A DNA stretch of 64,000 nt from Epiperipatus broadwayi (lineage: Eukaryota > Onychophora > Udeonychophora > Euonychophora > Peripatidae), in NCBI GenBank assembly GCA_028023455.1, contig JAQFVV010000969.1, positions 1 to 64,000 on the forward strand, in the 5' to 3' direction. Numbering within the stretch: the stretch's first letter is position 1; every line of letters starts with the position of its first letter. Of this stretch, positions 15,895 to 30,380 are shown piece after piece. The position numbers and the translations under genes were made by a program. The notes under the pieces were generated by a model. The model was not told the origin of the DNA. It saw only the letters and a program-made list of their open reading frames with translations, and ran no database searches.

Positions 15895-16659
15895 AATGCC
15901 ATAGTATCTGAAGTCATAGTACAAAGCTCCAGTTCATCCCACCACAATGTAATAAGATTTCAGCATATTGTAGTCTAGTTTTGTAAGTATAAAATCTTCA
16001 TATAGAGTCTATTGCAGCTCATTAACTAATATTAAATGATCTTTTATCACATGTTATGGTTATAAATCATCATTCTTGCACCGACTTACCCACTGTGAAC
16101 CTAATAGGGATGGCATAGTAAACATAAGGCATTAATAGACCATAGATTATTAAATTTATAATAAACTCTTTTAAATTATAGTGCATCAAATGAGATTCTG
16201 TTCTCAAACTTTCTCATCATTGTTACACCTGTGTGTGTCATTCAATGCACTCATGTTTATATAATCTCTATTTAATAATTTAATAAATTATATTATAATC
16301 AATGTGTTGCATACCATTCGTAATCCATCCCAAATCTTTGTTAAATTTTTAATAGTAGCATTAATTATTGATATATGCATTGTCTAGCCAGCCATAGAGG
16401 TGTGTGTTTGGTTAAATTATTAGTAATTTAATTAATATTTCCTGAGTCTCTTGCTTTACCTTTTGCTACATAAGGTACGTGAATTAAAAAATGCTGAGTG
16501 TAGCTTCATATATGTTGTTCATAGCTAAGAAGTCATGGAGTATTGGTGGAGAAAATGAGGTGCGATCGAATTCAAGGTCTCAACCACCATCTAGATCAGC
16601 CTTGGGGTAATTTGCCAAAACTCTGGGTTTTGTTGTGTGAGTGCATAAATCTGCCTGTT

Positions 16660-16750
<91 letters not shown>

Positions 16751-17660
16751 AGTTTTGTTGTATCTATGAGATAAATCATAATATCTTGGAGAGCTGAATA
16801 AATAATATGTTGACTTAAATATCAATATATAATACAAAATAAATACAGTCTTATGTTTTTTCTTCATAATTTTACTTAAACAAAAAAATGAGACAGCTAT
16901 TAATAATGCATGTTTTGGTCCTTAAGATAATGTCTTTCAACTGTGTTTAATTTTATGTATGTCAAATTATAAAATCTTTTAATCTGCCAAATGATCACTT
17001 ATTTATTAAAAACTCTAGTAGTAATTGAATTCAATTTTCAATTATTTCGATCAAAAATACATTTACATTCTTTACAAAATTTAAAAAAAAATTAAATTAT
17101 TCATCACAAATATTATTCTTTAAAGACATATTTTAATTAAAAAAATAAAAACATAAACTGAAATTCATTATAAAATGTATAAATAATAGTATTTTTTTTT
17201 ATTATTGCATAATTATCACACTACTGTCAAAATTATTAAATTAAAAATGTTATAGTTTGTAAAGTCACAAATAAATTGTTAAGATTACATGAGTCAAATG
17301 ACATTTTATATAAAATTGTACTTATAATTTTTTTAAAAAATACAGAAACAAATATAATGTAGTCAATAAAAACATACTTTTTTAGTGAAGTATTGCTTGT
17401 GGCCATGTGTTATTGATGTCTATTGGCATATTATTATTCTAAAAATAAAATAATAAATATTATATACATATTTTATGAAAAATAATCATAAAAATATAAG
17501 CAAATTATAAAGAAATATGTTTCTAGTTAGAAATTATATTAAAATAATAAATATATACAAAAGGTTTGCAAGTGTTGTAATGCAGAGAGAACCCACAATT
17601 TTCAATTGTATTCATTGTGGGTAAACTATATTATACTGTTGAGTCCTTTTATAAATAAGT
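15891..17660. other. AT-rich non-coding DNA with one (TA)n array
   Basis: A (TA)n microsatellite occupies about 16663-16744. The 16540-16640 stretch is less AT-rich (for example GGTGCGATCGAATTC) and might be a fragment of a short interspersed repeat, but it has no convincing pol III boxes. Nothing else was recognised. Confidence 0.55.
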
Positions 17661-17932
17661 TATTTACTAAGGCTTTAACCTCAAGAATATGCATGTAAAA
17701 TGTGACATTAGGGACCTCTACAGGTCTTAACCACAAGCTTATGCCTTGGAAGAAAATAGGGGAACCTTTCTTTACTTCAACCTACTTTCTATTTTAATAG
17801 GTGAAGCTGAAGTGGTTAGATCTAAGAGCATGAAGCTATTCACGACTTCACAGATTAAATCCAGGTTTCTTATTACACATTAATATCACATTTTTACATG
17901 CATATTCTTGAGGTTAAAGCCTTAGTAAATAT
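17661..17932. mobile_element. MITE-like element with about 45-bp terminal inverted repeats
   Basis: The left end ATTTACTAAGGCTTTAACC..., continuing through CCTCAAGAATATGCATG, is matched in inverted orientation at the right end (CATGCATATTCTTGAGG then TTAAAGCCTTAGTAAAT). The internal region has no ORF. The left-internal block ACCTCTACAGGTCTTAACC is shared with the palindromic copy at 6339-6494. A target-site duplication cannot be fixed, because the outer TAAAT is AT-only. Confidence 0.8.
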
Positions 17933-18894
17933 TATTTATATAATCAATGTGTGTTTAAATAAATTTATAAGTTATTTATAAAATAGGGAAATCATGTAAA
18001 TTTGTTTTGAAATAATATATTTATATTATTATCAGTTTTTGTCATCAAATAAATTCAAAATTGGAAAAAAAATGCCTTAGAGAAAGATCCAAGAAAAATA
18101 TTTAATGACAAAACCCTATATTGGTATCACATAAATTCAGAAAGAAATAATGATAGGACATCTGAAAAAGCAATCAAAATAGCATAGTGCAAATTAATAT
18201 TATGTTGGTCTTAGATATGTTATTGTTTTCATATGAATAAATATTTTACTTTTATTTTCTGGAGACAGCTTATTTCATTATTTGCACTGATTTAAAATAA
18301 TAAATAATGATTAAAGTTTTAAAACATAAATATTTTATATTTTTTTAAGAAAAATATTATTTCATGTATAATATTCTTTCAACATAAATATTATCAATGC
18401 TTTATACAAAATAAAATTAAATATGCACATTTTTTTTATTTCTCATAGAGAATTATTATTATCATTCTTTTTATCTTTTCTGGACAAATAAATATAACAA
18501 ATAACTAAAATGGTACTTTTTTTTTTTAATGATACATTTTGGTGTTTTATTACATTAAAAGTGAAAATACATTCTAGGAAATTAGAATAGATATGAACAT
18601 TTTTGTTGAACATTGATATTTAACGTATCATTTTTCTTTTTCTTCTTTAATAGCATTTCACTAATATAAGACTATTATAAAAAAGAAGATTTTGATGATT
18701 TCAGATTCATTCTTATTATTCTATTTACAATTATGTATTCTTATCAAAAGCAATATATGTGCATATTTATGCATTGTATTCCCAGTTAAAACATTTATCA
18801 AATATTTAATTATAAATGTTACAGACTATTTATTTACTTCAATTAATTAATAATTTTAATTCACAAAAGAAAAAAAAATGATTTAATATATTCA

Positions 18895-18896
<2 letters not shown>
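17933..18896. other. AT-rich non-coding DNA, nothing recognised
   Basis: Short poly-A/T tracts only; no frame with coding character. Confidence 0.55.

Positions 18897-18989
<93 letters not shown>
18897..18989. repeat. (TA)n microsatellite flanking a PLE palindrome
   Basis: An AT dinucleotide run directly abuts the left arm of the 18989-19949 inverted repeat. Confidence 0.97.
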
Positions 18990-18993
<4 letters not shown>

Positions 18994-19153
18994 TTCAAAA
19001 CAATACAATAATTAATACAGTAACAATATTTTAAACAAATATATACCAATTTAATAGAAGTACTTTCAACTATCTATGTAGTCGTTGTCAACTAGACTCA
19101 AATTGTATTAGAAAAAACCGTTACAAATGTAAACAAAAGCAATACGTCATACA

Positions 19154-19464
19154 TCAATTTTCCCACAATTCATTAATTTTTATATTGGCTGTCTGTCTAT
19201 TTATCAACTGTTGCTTTTCACTTTTTATTAACATAGCTTCTTTAATTTTGCGTTTATTATTATTTCTTTCAATACACAGAATTTTAACTTTATTAAAATC
19301 AAAATCAAAACCATAATTACATGTTACATTATGATCAAAAAATACTGATGGTGATACATCATCATTTCTAACATTCTCTTGTCTTGATTTTTGCACTCGT
19401 TTATATAATAACAAATGCTCCCTTGATCTTTTCTCCAATGTACATTGAGATTCCCCAATATATG
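19154..19464 (-). pseudogene. PLE GIY-YIG endonuclease C-terminal fragment (left arm)
   Basis: On the minus strand the frame reads YIGES at its start (about 19464-19450), then TLEKRSREHLLLYKR and on to a stop after NELWEN. The YIG motif followed by an R-x-x-EH block is the second half of a GIY-YIG nuclease domain, which nicks target DNA for PLE retrotransposition. The GIY half, the linker and the whole RT are absent because the palindrome centre cuts the copy at YIG. No separate start codon is expected. The right arm encodes the same residues on the other strand. Confidence 0.75.
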
Positions 19465-19470
19465 GAAAAG

Positions 19471-19781
19471 CATATATTGGGGAATCTCGATGTACATTGG
19501 AGAAAAGATCAAGGGAGCATTTGTTATTATATAAACGAGTGCAAAAATCAAGACAAGAGAATGTTAGAAATGATGATGTATCACCATCAGTATTTTTTGA
19601 TCATAATGTAACATGTAATTATGGTTTTGATTTTGATTTTAATAAAGTTAAAATTCTGTGTATTGAAAGAAATAATAATAAACGCAAAATTAAAGAAGCT
19701 ATGTTAATAAAAAGTGAAAAGCAACAGTTGATAAATAGACAGACAGCCAATATAAAAATTAATGAATTGTGGGAAAATTGA
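19471..19781 (+). pseudogene. PLE GIY-YIG endonuclease C-terminal fragment (right arm)
   Basis: This is the mirror of the left-arm fragment. It starts with YIGES at the palindrome centre and ends NELWEN-stop at 19781. From the R-x-x-EH region onward the amino-acid sequence is identical to the left arm. It is truncated at the same YIG codon, so the two copies share one breakpoint. No RT domain is present. Confidence 0.75.
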
Positions 19782-19990
19782 TGTATGACGTATTGCTTTT
19801 GTTTACATTTGTAACGGTTTTTCTAATACAATTTGAGTCTAGTTGACAACGACTACATAGATAGTTGAAAGTACTTCTATTAAATTGGTATATATTTGTT
19901 TAAAATATTGTTACTGTATTAATTATTGTATTGTTTTGAATAATTATATATATTTTATTATAATTGGAATACAGACATTGATTAATAATT

Positions 19991-19993
<3 letters not shown>

Positions 19994-20079
<86 letters not shown>
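19994..20079. repeat. (TA)n microsatellite
   Basis: An AT dinucleotide run on the right side of the PLE palindrome, separated from the right arm by about 45 bp. Confidence 0.97.
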
Positions 20080-20083
<4 letters not shown>

Positions 20084-21098
20084 TTAGTTTCCACATTAAT
20101 AAACATAATATTTTGTCATTATAATTTCAAATAAAATATTCCTTATTAATATAATTATTAATATAATTAATTATTATTATACATAATATTTATTTTAAAC
20201 ATAATTTTTAAAAAAAATTCAATATTGACTTATTATTAATTCAGAAACATTCCTGCAAACAGACAAAAATAATAGTCAAATAAAGTGATTTATCATTTAT
20301 CAACGATGATTAGTATCAAAACAATTAAAATGTTCTGAATTGCATTTCATGATGAAAATTGTAAATGCTAACTTTAACTAATGGGATACTTTTAAACTAT
20401 TATTGGCATAACCATTATAGATGCAGGCCACAATTATTTTATATTATACATTAAGATTACTGGCAATTAAAATATAACTTTCTAATTATTACTTTATGTC
20501 TAAAAATTATTTAACAGTTAAAGCTTAGTGTAATTGCAAAATAACATAATGAAGTGGTGTTTCAGTCCCAGTAGAAATAATTTTGTAATAATTCATAATT
20601 GTAATAGACTGAACAAATTCTCAAAAGAAAATGTTCATTTGCTTTGAATGTGTTTATTTCATGACTAATAATTGTACATTATAAACATTGATTTTCTATA
20701 GATGGAAGAAGTAATTAACAAATCAAAAAACATTAAAGCTTAGGAATCAATTTTATAAATTTTAAAATATTGATAATAATATATTATGAAATAAAAGGAT
20801 AAGTATTTTGGTTGTATTTCTATAGCAAATCTTCAATAATTTTATTAATATGTAATGTTGTAAATGCTATACAAAAATTAAATCATTACTCCTATTATAA
20901 AAAATGCTGAGTGCAGTATACAACATATTGAAAATACTAAATTTAAATTATTATTAAAATATTTATATATATATTTTTTACAAAAGCATAATAGATAAGT
21001 TTTTTTATTTCGTCTTGATATGATTTTTTCTAAATATTAGTTTAGATAAAATATAACTTATCACTTGCTTTCCAAAACCAATGTTTATGCAAAAAATA
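20080..21098. other. AT-rich non-coding DNA, nothing recognised
   Basis: No gene or repeat was identified; it forms the left flank of the (ATT)n array. Confidence 0.55.
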
Positions 21099-21334
<236 letters not shown>

Positions 21335-21396
21335 GTGTACTTAGATGGGATTTATTTATTATCCTGTATCTACTTTTTTTGTTAGTTATATTTTAG

Positions 21397-24020
21397 ATGG
21401 CGCCTTTTAAATTTCCTTGTGCTTTGTGTTTGTCTGATATTTTTGGTAGACAAAAATTTTTAAAATGCTTGGGTTTTTGTGGCCTTAGATACCATATAGT
21501 ATGTTATAATTTATTTAATAAAGATACTTCCATTGATTCTATTAATAATACCTCTGAATTTTTATGTGAATACTGTAGCTCTTATTATAAGAAGGCTTCT
21601 GTTATTTTGAATTCTTATGTCTCCCAAATTTCTACGATGAATTCATCTCTTTCTGTTTTATCTGATACTGATATAATCTCTGATTCTAGCTCAGTTTCAT
21701 CTGTTTGTAAGGTCTGTTCTATTGCTATATTGGATCCTGCTAACTGTATCAATTGTTCTGGTCAATGTCAGACGTTTCATACCTCTTGTCTTAGATTAAG
21801 TAAAGTTGATGCTGATATTTTTCATACTATTGGTTCTGGCTTCTATAAATGTATAGAGTGTAATTATATGTCTAAGGTATTTTTGACAGATAATATTGCT
21901 GATAATCCTGTTTTAGATAATGAGTTTCAGATAGTTAAGTTAACTAATTGTATGAATAGTAGAATTAATGGAGATAATTGTGTTATAAATTCTATTGTAA
22001 ATGAATTTGATAAAAATAAAGATTTGTTGCCCTTACATTATCTTTCTAAGATAGATGTTGACTTATCTTCTAATAATGGGAATAATTATATTGCAAACTC
22101 TACTGTAATTGAAGTTGACAAAAATAAAATCAATAATGGAAATAATAATGCTGGAAACTCTCCTGTAAATGAATGTGATGAATATAAAACTGTTTTATTT
22201 TTAGATGATCTTTCTAATGTTGATGCTGATGTATCCCCTAATAATATTGACTTATTTCCTAATAATATTGACTTATTTCCTAAGATTGGAAATAATAGTG
22301 TTGGAAAGTTTGCTATAGATGAGTTTGACAATAATAAAGCTGTTTCATCTTTGGACAATCTTTCTAATGCAGATGTTGATATGGATTTATCCACTAATAA
22401 TATTGACTTACTTCCTAAGATTGGAAATAATAATATTGGAAACTTTGCTGTTAATGAATTTGACTCTGCTAATAATGTTAAAAATATAGATAGTTTAATT
22501 GACAGTGTTATTCATGATTCTAGCAATTTTTCTTTTGAAATGATTTTATCTCTTCCTATTTCTTTTATATATAATTTAATAATTGAAATGTCTCATCGTT
22601 GTAGGAATTCTTCAGTGATCAAAGATAAACTTATTAATACTAATGCTATTGGTACTCAATGCATGTTATCATCTTCCGAATATCCTGATCAAATTTTTAG
22701 TTCTATTCCTGGAGATTATTCCTCTTCTGTTGAAGGTGGTAACATTGTATGTTCATCTTCATCCAATTGCCTTGAAGATCTTGGTAAAAATGTTAATACT
22801 AATGATATTGGCACTCAATGCATTTTGTCATCTTCTGAATATCCTGATCAAATTTTTAGTTCTTCCATTGCTAGGGATCATTCTTCAGCCTATTGCCCTG
22901 AAGATCTTGGTGAAAATATCAAATTGGATGATTGTGTTCCTGAAGTTAATTTAGTTAGTGATGAAATTAATTATAATAATAATAATAATAATAATGTATT
23001 TATGAATTTGCCTCATTCCAAATTTAAAAGTAGATGTTTTTATAACTCATCCTGGCTTGAGGTAAATTCCATTAGTGATTGCTTTTCTGATTCTGGTTTT
23101 TTTTCTCATGGTAAATTTAAATCACCAAATTTTTTTTTTGGGGGAAAAGAGATAATGGAGGTTTTCCTGTTACTTTATCTTCTTTAAAGTCTGTGAAATC
23201 TAAAAAACTAAATTATCCAGCTGCAGTTTCTAAAGTCATTCCAGCTCATAATTTACAGAGTGCTTCTTTTATGGATAAAAGATATAATGGAGGTCTTCCT
23301 GTTAATGTATCTTCCCTAAAGTCTATTAGTCATAAAATTCTTAATTATCCAGATACTGCTCCCAAATTTACTCCAGCTTATAGATCACATTCACTTAACT
23401 TTCATTCAAATAGTAACTATCGGATGAATCATTCTGGATACTCTTCTTTATCTTCTAGTAAAAATGACTTTTCTAGAACTAAGAAAATTAATATTTCTGA
23501 TGGATTTAATAAATCTAATTTTGCTAATGTTTATTCTAAGTCTGTTAGACATAAAATTCTTAATTATCCAGATATTGCTCCCAAATTCATTCCAGCTTAT
23601 AGTTCACATTCACTTGACTTTCATTCAAATAGTAACTATCGGATAAATCATTCTGGATACTCTTCTTTATCTTCTAATAAAAATGATTTTTCAAGAACTA
23701 AAAAAATTAATATATCTGATGGATTTAATAAATCTAATTTTGCTGATGTTTATTCTAATACTAATATAACTTATAATAGATATTTTCTTTCTAATATGCC
23801 AGTAAATCTCAGTTCAAAAGATATTACAGTATTTCTTGAAAATAGTTTACAAACTAGCATTGTTTGTCATAAAGTTAATATGAATAATTCTAAGTCTTCT
23901 TGCTTTTATGTTTCTGTTTCTGCACATAAACATAATGAAATAATATCCCCCAATTTATGGCCTTGCGGTGCTTCCATTTCTTTTTTTTATGGATCTCTGG
24001 CTAGTTCTCTAAGGTTTTAA
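21397..24020 (+). pseudogene. LINE ORF1: double PHD-like finger, internal repeats, one frameshift
   Basis: The first ATG after the (ATT)n array opens a 596-residue frame. Finger 1 has C8, C11, C24, C28, H33, C36, C57 and C60, the C4HC3 order of a PHD finger. Finger 2 has C104, C107, C117/C120, C124, H128, C131, C152 and C155. Next come imperfect repeats of about 45 residues rich in N, D and S (roughly 190-360), then a twice-repeated IGTQC..LSSSEYPDQIFSS block. At a T10G5 run (23130-23144) the frame shifts, and coding continues from about 23145 to 24020. That part has two near-identical repeats of about 74 residues, then a conserved end (CFYVSVSAHKHNEIISPNLW) typical of Jockey/CR1 ORF1 C-termini. 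The likely role is RNA or chromatin binding in the LINE RNP; PHD fingers in other proteins read histone tails. Confidence 0.82.
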
Positions 24021-24154
24021 GAGAATTTATTTTGTTTTACTATCTATTTTATTTTATTTTATTTATTTATTTTTATTTATTTATTCTTTCTTTATCACTT
24101 TTTTTTTCTCTTTTTGGTTTTATTTGTGTTGTTTCCATTATCTTTGTGGGTAAC

Positions 24155-26903
24155 ATGGTAGGCCTTTCTTGTTTTTACATGAATGTCAGAGGTATGAGGA
24201 CTAAATGTGTTCAAATTAAACAATTTTTTGAAACAGAACATTTTGATCTTATTTTACTTACAGAAACTTGGTTGAATCAACAATTTCCTGATTGTTCTTT
24301 TCTTGATGATAGATTCAGTATTTTGCGAACTGACAGATCTATGGATAATATTTCTCGAGGTGGTGGTACTCTGATTGCTCTTCATAAAGATGTTTTTTAT
24401 AAAGAACTTTCTTTTTCTTCTTCTTTTTGTGAATCTACATGGTGTGAAATTACTTTAAATCACAATTTTAAATTTATTTTAGGTAATGTTTATCTCAAAC
24501 CCACTTTGTCATTGTTGGAGTTTGATTATTTTTTGACATCACTTGAAGATTTTCTGATTGGCTATGATAATGTTATTATTACTGGGGATTTAAATATTCC
24601 AGATTTATATCAGGGTAGAATTGCTACACACTTTTCTGTTTTGTCTTCTAAGGCTTCTAGAATGTTAAAGTTCTGTAAATTTTTAGGACTCAAGCAATAT
24701 AACCCATTTGTTAATTCCTTTCATCGTACTTTGGATTATATTTTATGTAGTTCAACAGTAGTTAGTAATTTTCAAGTTGTCTCTGTTAATTTTCCTATTG
24801 ATGCTCATCATCCACCTTTTGAGTTTTATATTAATGTTTGTCACTCAAAGATTAATTTTTCTAATATTTCAAGAAAGGATTATGGGAAGGGTAATTATTT
24901 TGATTTTTGTAGAAACTTTTCTAAAGTTAATTGGAATTTTTGTATTCTTTTAATGATGTAAATCATTGCTTGGATGAGTTTTTAAAGATTCTTAATGGTT
25001 TTATTGATTTGTATATTCCCAATAAGCGACCTTTTTATAAGGGTTTTCCTCGTTGGTTTTCATGCGATCTTATTAAAATTATTAAAAGGAAGTCTTATCA
25101 TCGTAGACTTTATTTTAAAACACAGAATATCTTTTTTTATAATAATTTTATTAATTTCAGAAGATTGGTGAAGCATGTTTATAAAAGAGATTTGAAGAAT
25201 TATATTAGAAGAATTGAGGTTAATATTTCATCTAACCCTAAAGAATTTTGGGATTTCATTAAAAAGTCTGGTTTGGGTAGAAAAAAGGTTCAAGCTACTC
25301 ATGGTTTCACTTTAAGTGCAAATGACTTTTCAAAACATTTTGCTGATGTATATTCATCACATGATGCAATATCTTCAAATATTGCATTATTTTGTAATTC
25401 TTCAACTGTTCATTGTATGATTGACCATATTTCTAAGGATGATGTTGTTATGGCTATTAAGCGACTTAAAATTCATTCTAGTTTGGGAAATGATAATGTT
25501 CCTTCATTTATTTACAAAGGGCTAGCTGAATTTATTGCAGTTCCTCTTGCATTTATTTTTAATTTATCACTGAATTCTTGTGTTTTTCCTAATGTGCTTA
25601 AGTGTGCAAAATGGTCCCAATTTTTAAGAATGGTTCACGTGATTGTCTTAATAACTATAGACCTATTTCTGTTTTACATACTATTGGTAGAATTTTTGAG
25701 AGGTGTGTTTATATTAAAATTATTTTAGATGTTAGTAAACTCATTTCTTCTTCACAGCATGGTTTTATACCTAATAGATCCGTAGAAACTAATTTGTTAA
25801 CAATTTATGATCATATAGCTCATGCAATTGAGGACCAGCAAAGACTTGATGTTGTTTATTTTGATTTATCAAAAGCTTTTGATAAAGTAGACCACAGTAT
25901 TCTTCTTCGCAAATTATATCAAATGGATTTTTCTACTAAGCTTGTTTATTGGTTTCAATCCTTTCTTCATGATCGTACTGCATATATTAAATTTAATAAT
26001 ACTATTTCATCTAAGTTTAAATGTAATTTTGGAGTTCCTCAGGGTAGTATTTTAGCACCTATGCTTTTTAACATTTATATGAATGACCTTAAGGATTGCT
26101 TAAAATCTTCTTATCTTTTGTGCTATGCAGATGACTGTAAAATCTTTAGAAGAATCACATCTGTGTTTGATTGCACTCTTCTTCAAAAGGATATAGATAA
26201 TTTTAGTGCTTGGTGTGATTTAAATAATATGATTGTTAATTTCAGTAAATGTTCCTTAGTCTCGTATTCTAAAAAATCTGAAGTTTTGCATTTTTCTTAT
26301 TTTATTAATTGTCACAAAATTATTTCTGTTGAATCCCAAAAAGATTTGGGAGTTATATTTTCTAGTAATGGATCCTTTCTTCCTCATTTGGAAATGATTA
26401 TTGGTAAAGCTTTAAAAATTATAGGTACTATTCTAAGGTTTGGTCATCATTTCAGTGGTGATACAAAATTTAAATTATTTTTATCATTGGTTCTTCCCAT
26501 CATTGAATATTGTTCAGTCATTTGGAATCCTAGCTCTAAACAGGGATGTAACTTATTACAATCAGTGAGTAATAAGTTTTTTAAATATGTTTCTTTGGGA
26601 AATAAAACTGTTGTTCATCTTTCTTCTAGAAGACAATATAGAGATCTTAAATATCTTTATAAACTTGTTAATAAAATAGTTCTTTTATCTGACACAATTT
26701 CTACTGTTGTAATTAGATCTCATGTGCATGATACTCGGTCTGCTTCTGTTTGTTACATTAAAACTTGTCATTCCAATGTTCTTAGATTTTCTCCTTTATT
26801 TAGACTGCCATATTTATATAATCAGATTTGTAGTAATAATAATTACTTCAATTTAGATTATAATCAATTTTGTTATGTTATTAAATTTAAATGTCATATT
26901 TGA
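24155..26903 (+). pseudogene. LINE ORF2: AP endonuclease plus reverse transcriptase, two frameshifts
   Basis: I chose ATG 24155 (MVGLSCFYMNVRGM) because it directly precedes EN homology; the upstream open frame to 24032 is F/Y-rich noise. EN motifs are LLTETWLNQ (near 24255) and ITGDLNIPD (near 24580). EN ends in frame 2, and one missing T near 24940 (AATTTTTG) shifts to the next frame (VNHCLDEFL). A second single-base deletion near 25610 shifts again; the 745 bp relative has TGTGCTAAAATGG where this copy has TGTGCAAAATGG. RT motifs are FDLSKAFDKVDHSILL (about 25861), GVPQGSILAPMLFN (about 26031) and a catalytic YADD at 26124-26135. The C-terminal LPIIEYCSVIWNP block is also present. The final stop is at about 26901. 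All catalytic motifs are intact, so function would depend only on the frameshifts being real. Confidence 0.87.
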
Positions 26904-27556
<653 letters not shown>

Positions 27557-30380
27557 TCAATTTAATTTATTAGTAAACAACAAGTTACAAAGTCAAGAAA
27601 ACGTTTACAATGATTAAATTTGCACAAACTTTTGATTTTAAATTTCATATATATTTTTTAAATATTTTAAAATCTGATGTAAACTCTACATTAGTAAACA
27701 CATCATTATATTCATTTTGTAATCTATATACAGGTGCATTCTTTACACATGTATGTTTAATTAATGGTAAATGATAAAGTTTGTGATTTCTGCTATTGAA
27801 TGTTTGTATTTTATATAGCACATTTGTTACTGAATTATCAAGTTATTGTGCCATTTATCATTTTATATAAAAACACATATCATATAATGTTCTCTTAATA
27901 CACAATTCATTATTACTGTAAGATGAAGTTTTATACACATATTTATAATATTTATCATAAACCTTTTGTAATTTTTTCATAATTGTTTTATTTATAGAAT
28001 TCCATACAATGGATCCATAGTGTAAAATTGGCAATATCATACTAAATATTAGTTTATTAGTCTGGAAATATATATATAAAAAAAGCAATTTTTGATCTGA
28101 GCATCTTGCCAATAAGTTTAAATGCTTTATTGTCAGAATATATTATATGGTTATTAAAAGTAAAATTGCCTGTGAACATTATACCTAAATCTTTATGGTC
28201 AGTAATCTTCTTAATTTCAAGATGAACAATATGGCAACTACTCTGTATTAACACTGTTTTTCTTGAATATGTCATAGCATTACATTTATCAACATTTGTT
28301 TTCATGTTATTTTTTTTTGCCATTTGTAAAATACATCTATATAATTTTGTAAAGTTTTAATATTTTCTTTATTATTAATCTCCAGAAAAATTTTAAAAGC
28401 ATCTGCATAGCATAACATGGTTTTACTTGGAATAAATGTTATCAAATCTGATATATAAATAGCAAAAAATTTTGGTCATAACACACTCCCCTGTGGAAGT
28501 GCAAGTCTAGATTTAAAATTATTTGACTTTTTATTATTGCAATAAGCATAATTGCTTCTATCATATAGAAACGACTTGAATTAATTCATTAGATTCATTG
28601 AAAAAACAATTTTCTCTATTTTCATAAAAAGTAATCTATGAACAACTCTATCAAAAGCCTTTATTAAATCAAAACATATTACATCCAATTGACTTCTTGC
28701 CTCAATAGCTCTATCTATGACATCCAATATATGGAATAAATTTGTTTCTATTGACCTTCCTGGAAGAAACCCATGTAATGAATAAGGAAGAATATTTTTT
28801 TAAATAATGTATAAATCTATAATAAATTGATTTTTCAAAAATTTTTGATGGTATAGGTAGTAAAGAAACAGGTCTATAATTTCAGACTTCTGATTTTTTC
28901 CCAGTTTTGTATATGGGTATTATTTTAGCCATTATCCAATACCTAGGAAAAATTGACTTTTTTAATGACTAATTAAAAATATACAATAGAACTGGGGCCA
29001 AAAGTTAAATGCATCCTTTATAAATAAAAACTGGTATATAATCACAAGCAATACTTTTTTTTTATTTTTTATTAATTTTGTAGATAGATATATTTCATCC
29101 AAATCAAATTTTAATATGTTTATAGAATCATTATTAAATATGTCATCTTGAATAAATGGATATTCCAAAATTAAGTTATTATTTAGTTCACATTGAATTG
29201 AAAAATAAGCCATAAAATCATTTGATTCCATATATACTACACATGTATTTTGTCTAACTGAAGCATAATGAGTCTTTATCACATTCCAAAAATGTGTTCG
29301 GTATTTATGTATTTTGTTTTGAGTCAGTTTAATATATTCCTTAAAATCATTATTTTCAAGTATCTTTCTATGAGTCTATAATTCCTATAGTTATTAAAAT
29401 ACAAAAAAAGCAATAATATTTCTTATAATATCAATGAAAATTTTTTGTCTCTTTATACATGGAACTAGTTTCACAGAGAACCATTTTAAAAATTTAATAC
29501 TTCTACTTTGCTTAATTGGAATGAATCTATCAACAGTATCTGACAATATTTGATGAAATATATTGTTAGCTAATGATGGGCATTTACATTTATAAACTTC
29601 ACTCCAAAAATATGTCTAATGGCTTGATAAAGATTATAATAGTCTTGTCATGCATAACATTTATTTGCATAGGTTATGGAATTTTTTTTGAATCTAGTTA
29701 TCACTGATAGTTGCAATTCTAGTACTGTATGATATACATCTTCTGATATTAGAGGATATTTAGAATTATTAATAATTATATCTGTAATCCTTGTAAATAC
29801 CAAATTAAAAATATAATTTTGTTCATTAAATATTTGTTGATTTGCTGTAGATCTAATAATTTAATAAATTGGTCCAGTTTAATAATTTTTGGTGTATCTT
29901 TTTTTTCCTTAGTGTATTTATGATAAGCAGCATTGAAATCCCCTAAAAGAATAATTTCATTTTTATATTGTATGAGATATAATTAAAGGGTTTCAAGATT
30001 TTCTCTGAATTCATTTATTGATATATTTGGTGGTATATATAAATTTCCAATTATGAGTTTTGAGTTTTTCATCACTATTTCAATCCATACTGACTCAAAT
30101 GTTATATTTTCATTATTATCTCTTTATGTAAAATATTATTCTTGACAGCTGTTATTACACGATCTCCTCTTGATGCAGTGGTGTTTCGTCTATCATATCT
30201 AATTACATTATATCCATTATCTATCAATTGGTCATTTATAATGTTTTCTTGTAATCATGTTTCTGTGAGACAAAAATATCTTAATTTTCAGTAAGAATAT
30301 TATGTTTTATAGTAAATAATTTTGTTTGTAAACTTCTAACATTATCTGCATTTACATAATAACTTCTCAAATATAATATA
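27557..30380 (-). pseudogene. Old, decayed Jockey/CR1-group LINE ORF2 (EN-RT), minus strand
   Basis: Reading the minus strand from high to low coordinates: an EN start near 30370 (SLQTKLFTIKHNIL), LTET near 30275, GDFNAAYHK near 29950, and RT pieces such as the AIYISDLITFIPSK block near 28450. The catalytic site reads YADA at 28398-28409, with the second Asp changed. The C-terminal region includes DHKDLGIMF (28180-28210) and MILPILHYGSIVWNS (27995-28045). Many stops and frame changes occur throughout. The 3' end at about 27557 touches the GAT/AAT microsatellite. ORF1 was not recognised upstream, so the copy is probably 5'-truncated. It is distinct from both plus-strand relatives and older by its decay. 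Confidence 0.8.

Larger units (their letters stand above)
18989..19949. mobile_element. Head-to-head palindrome of two PLE 3' ends, near-identical arms
   Basis: The left arm (18989-19464) and right arm (19471-19949) are inverted copies of about 476-479 bp separated by only 6 bp (GAAAAG). The encoded 94-residue frames are identical, and I noticed a single mismatch near the centre (TTGAGATTCC against its inverted partner GGAATCTCGA). Both arms encode the C-terminal end of a GIY-YIG endonuclease, so the 3' ends point outwards. The left end sits directly on a (TA)n run; on the right about 45 bp intervene before (TA)n at 19994. Near-identity implies a recent origin or arm-to-arm gene conversion. 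Confidence 0.85.
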
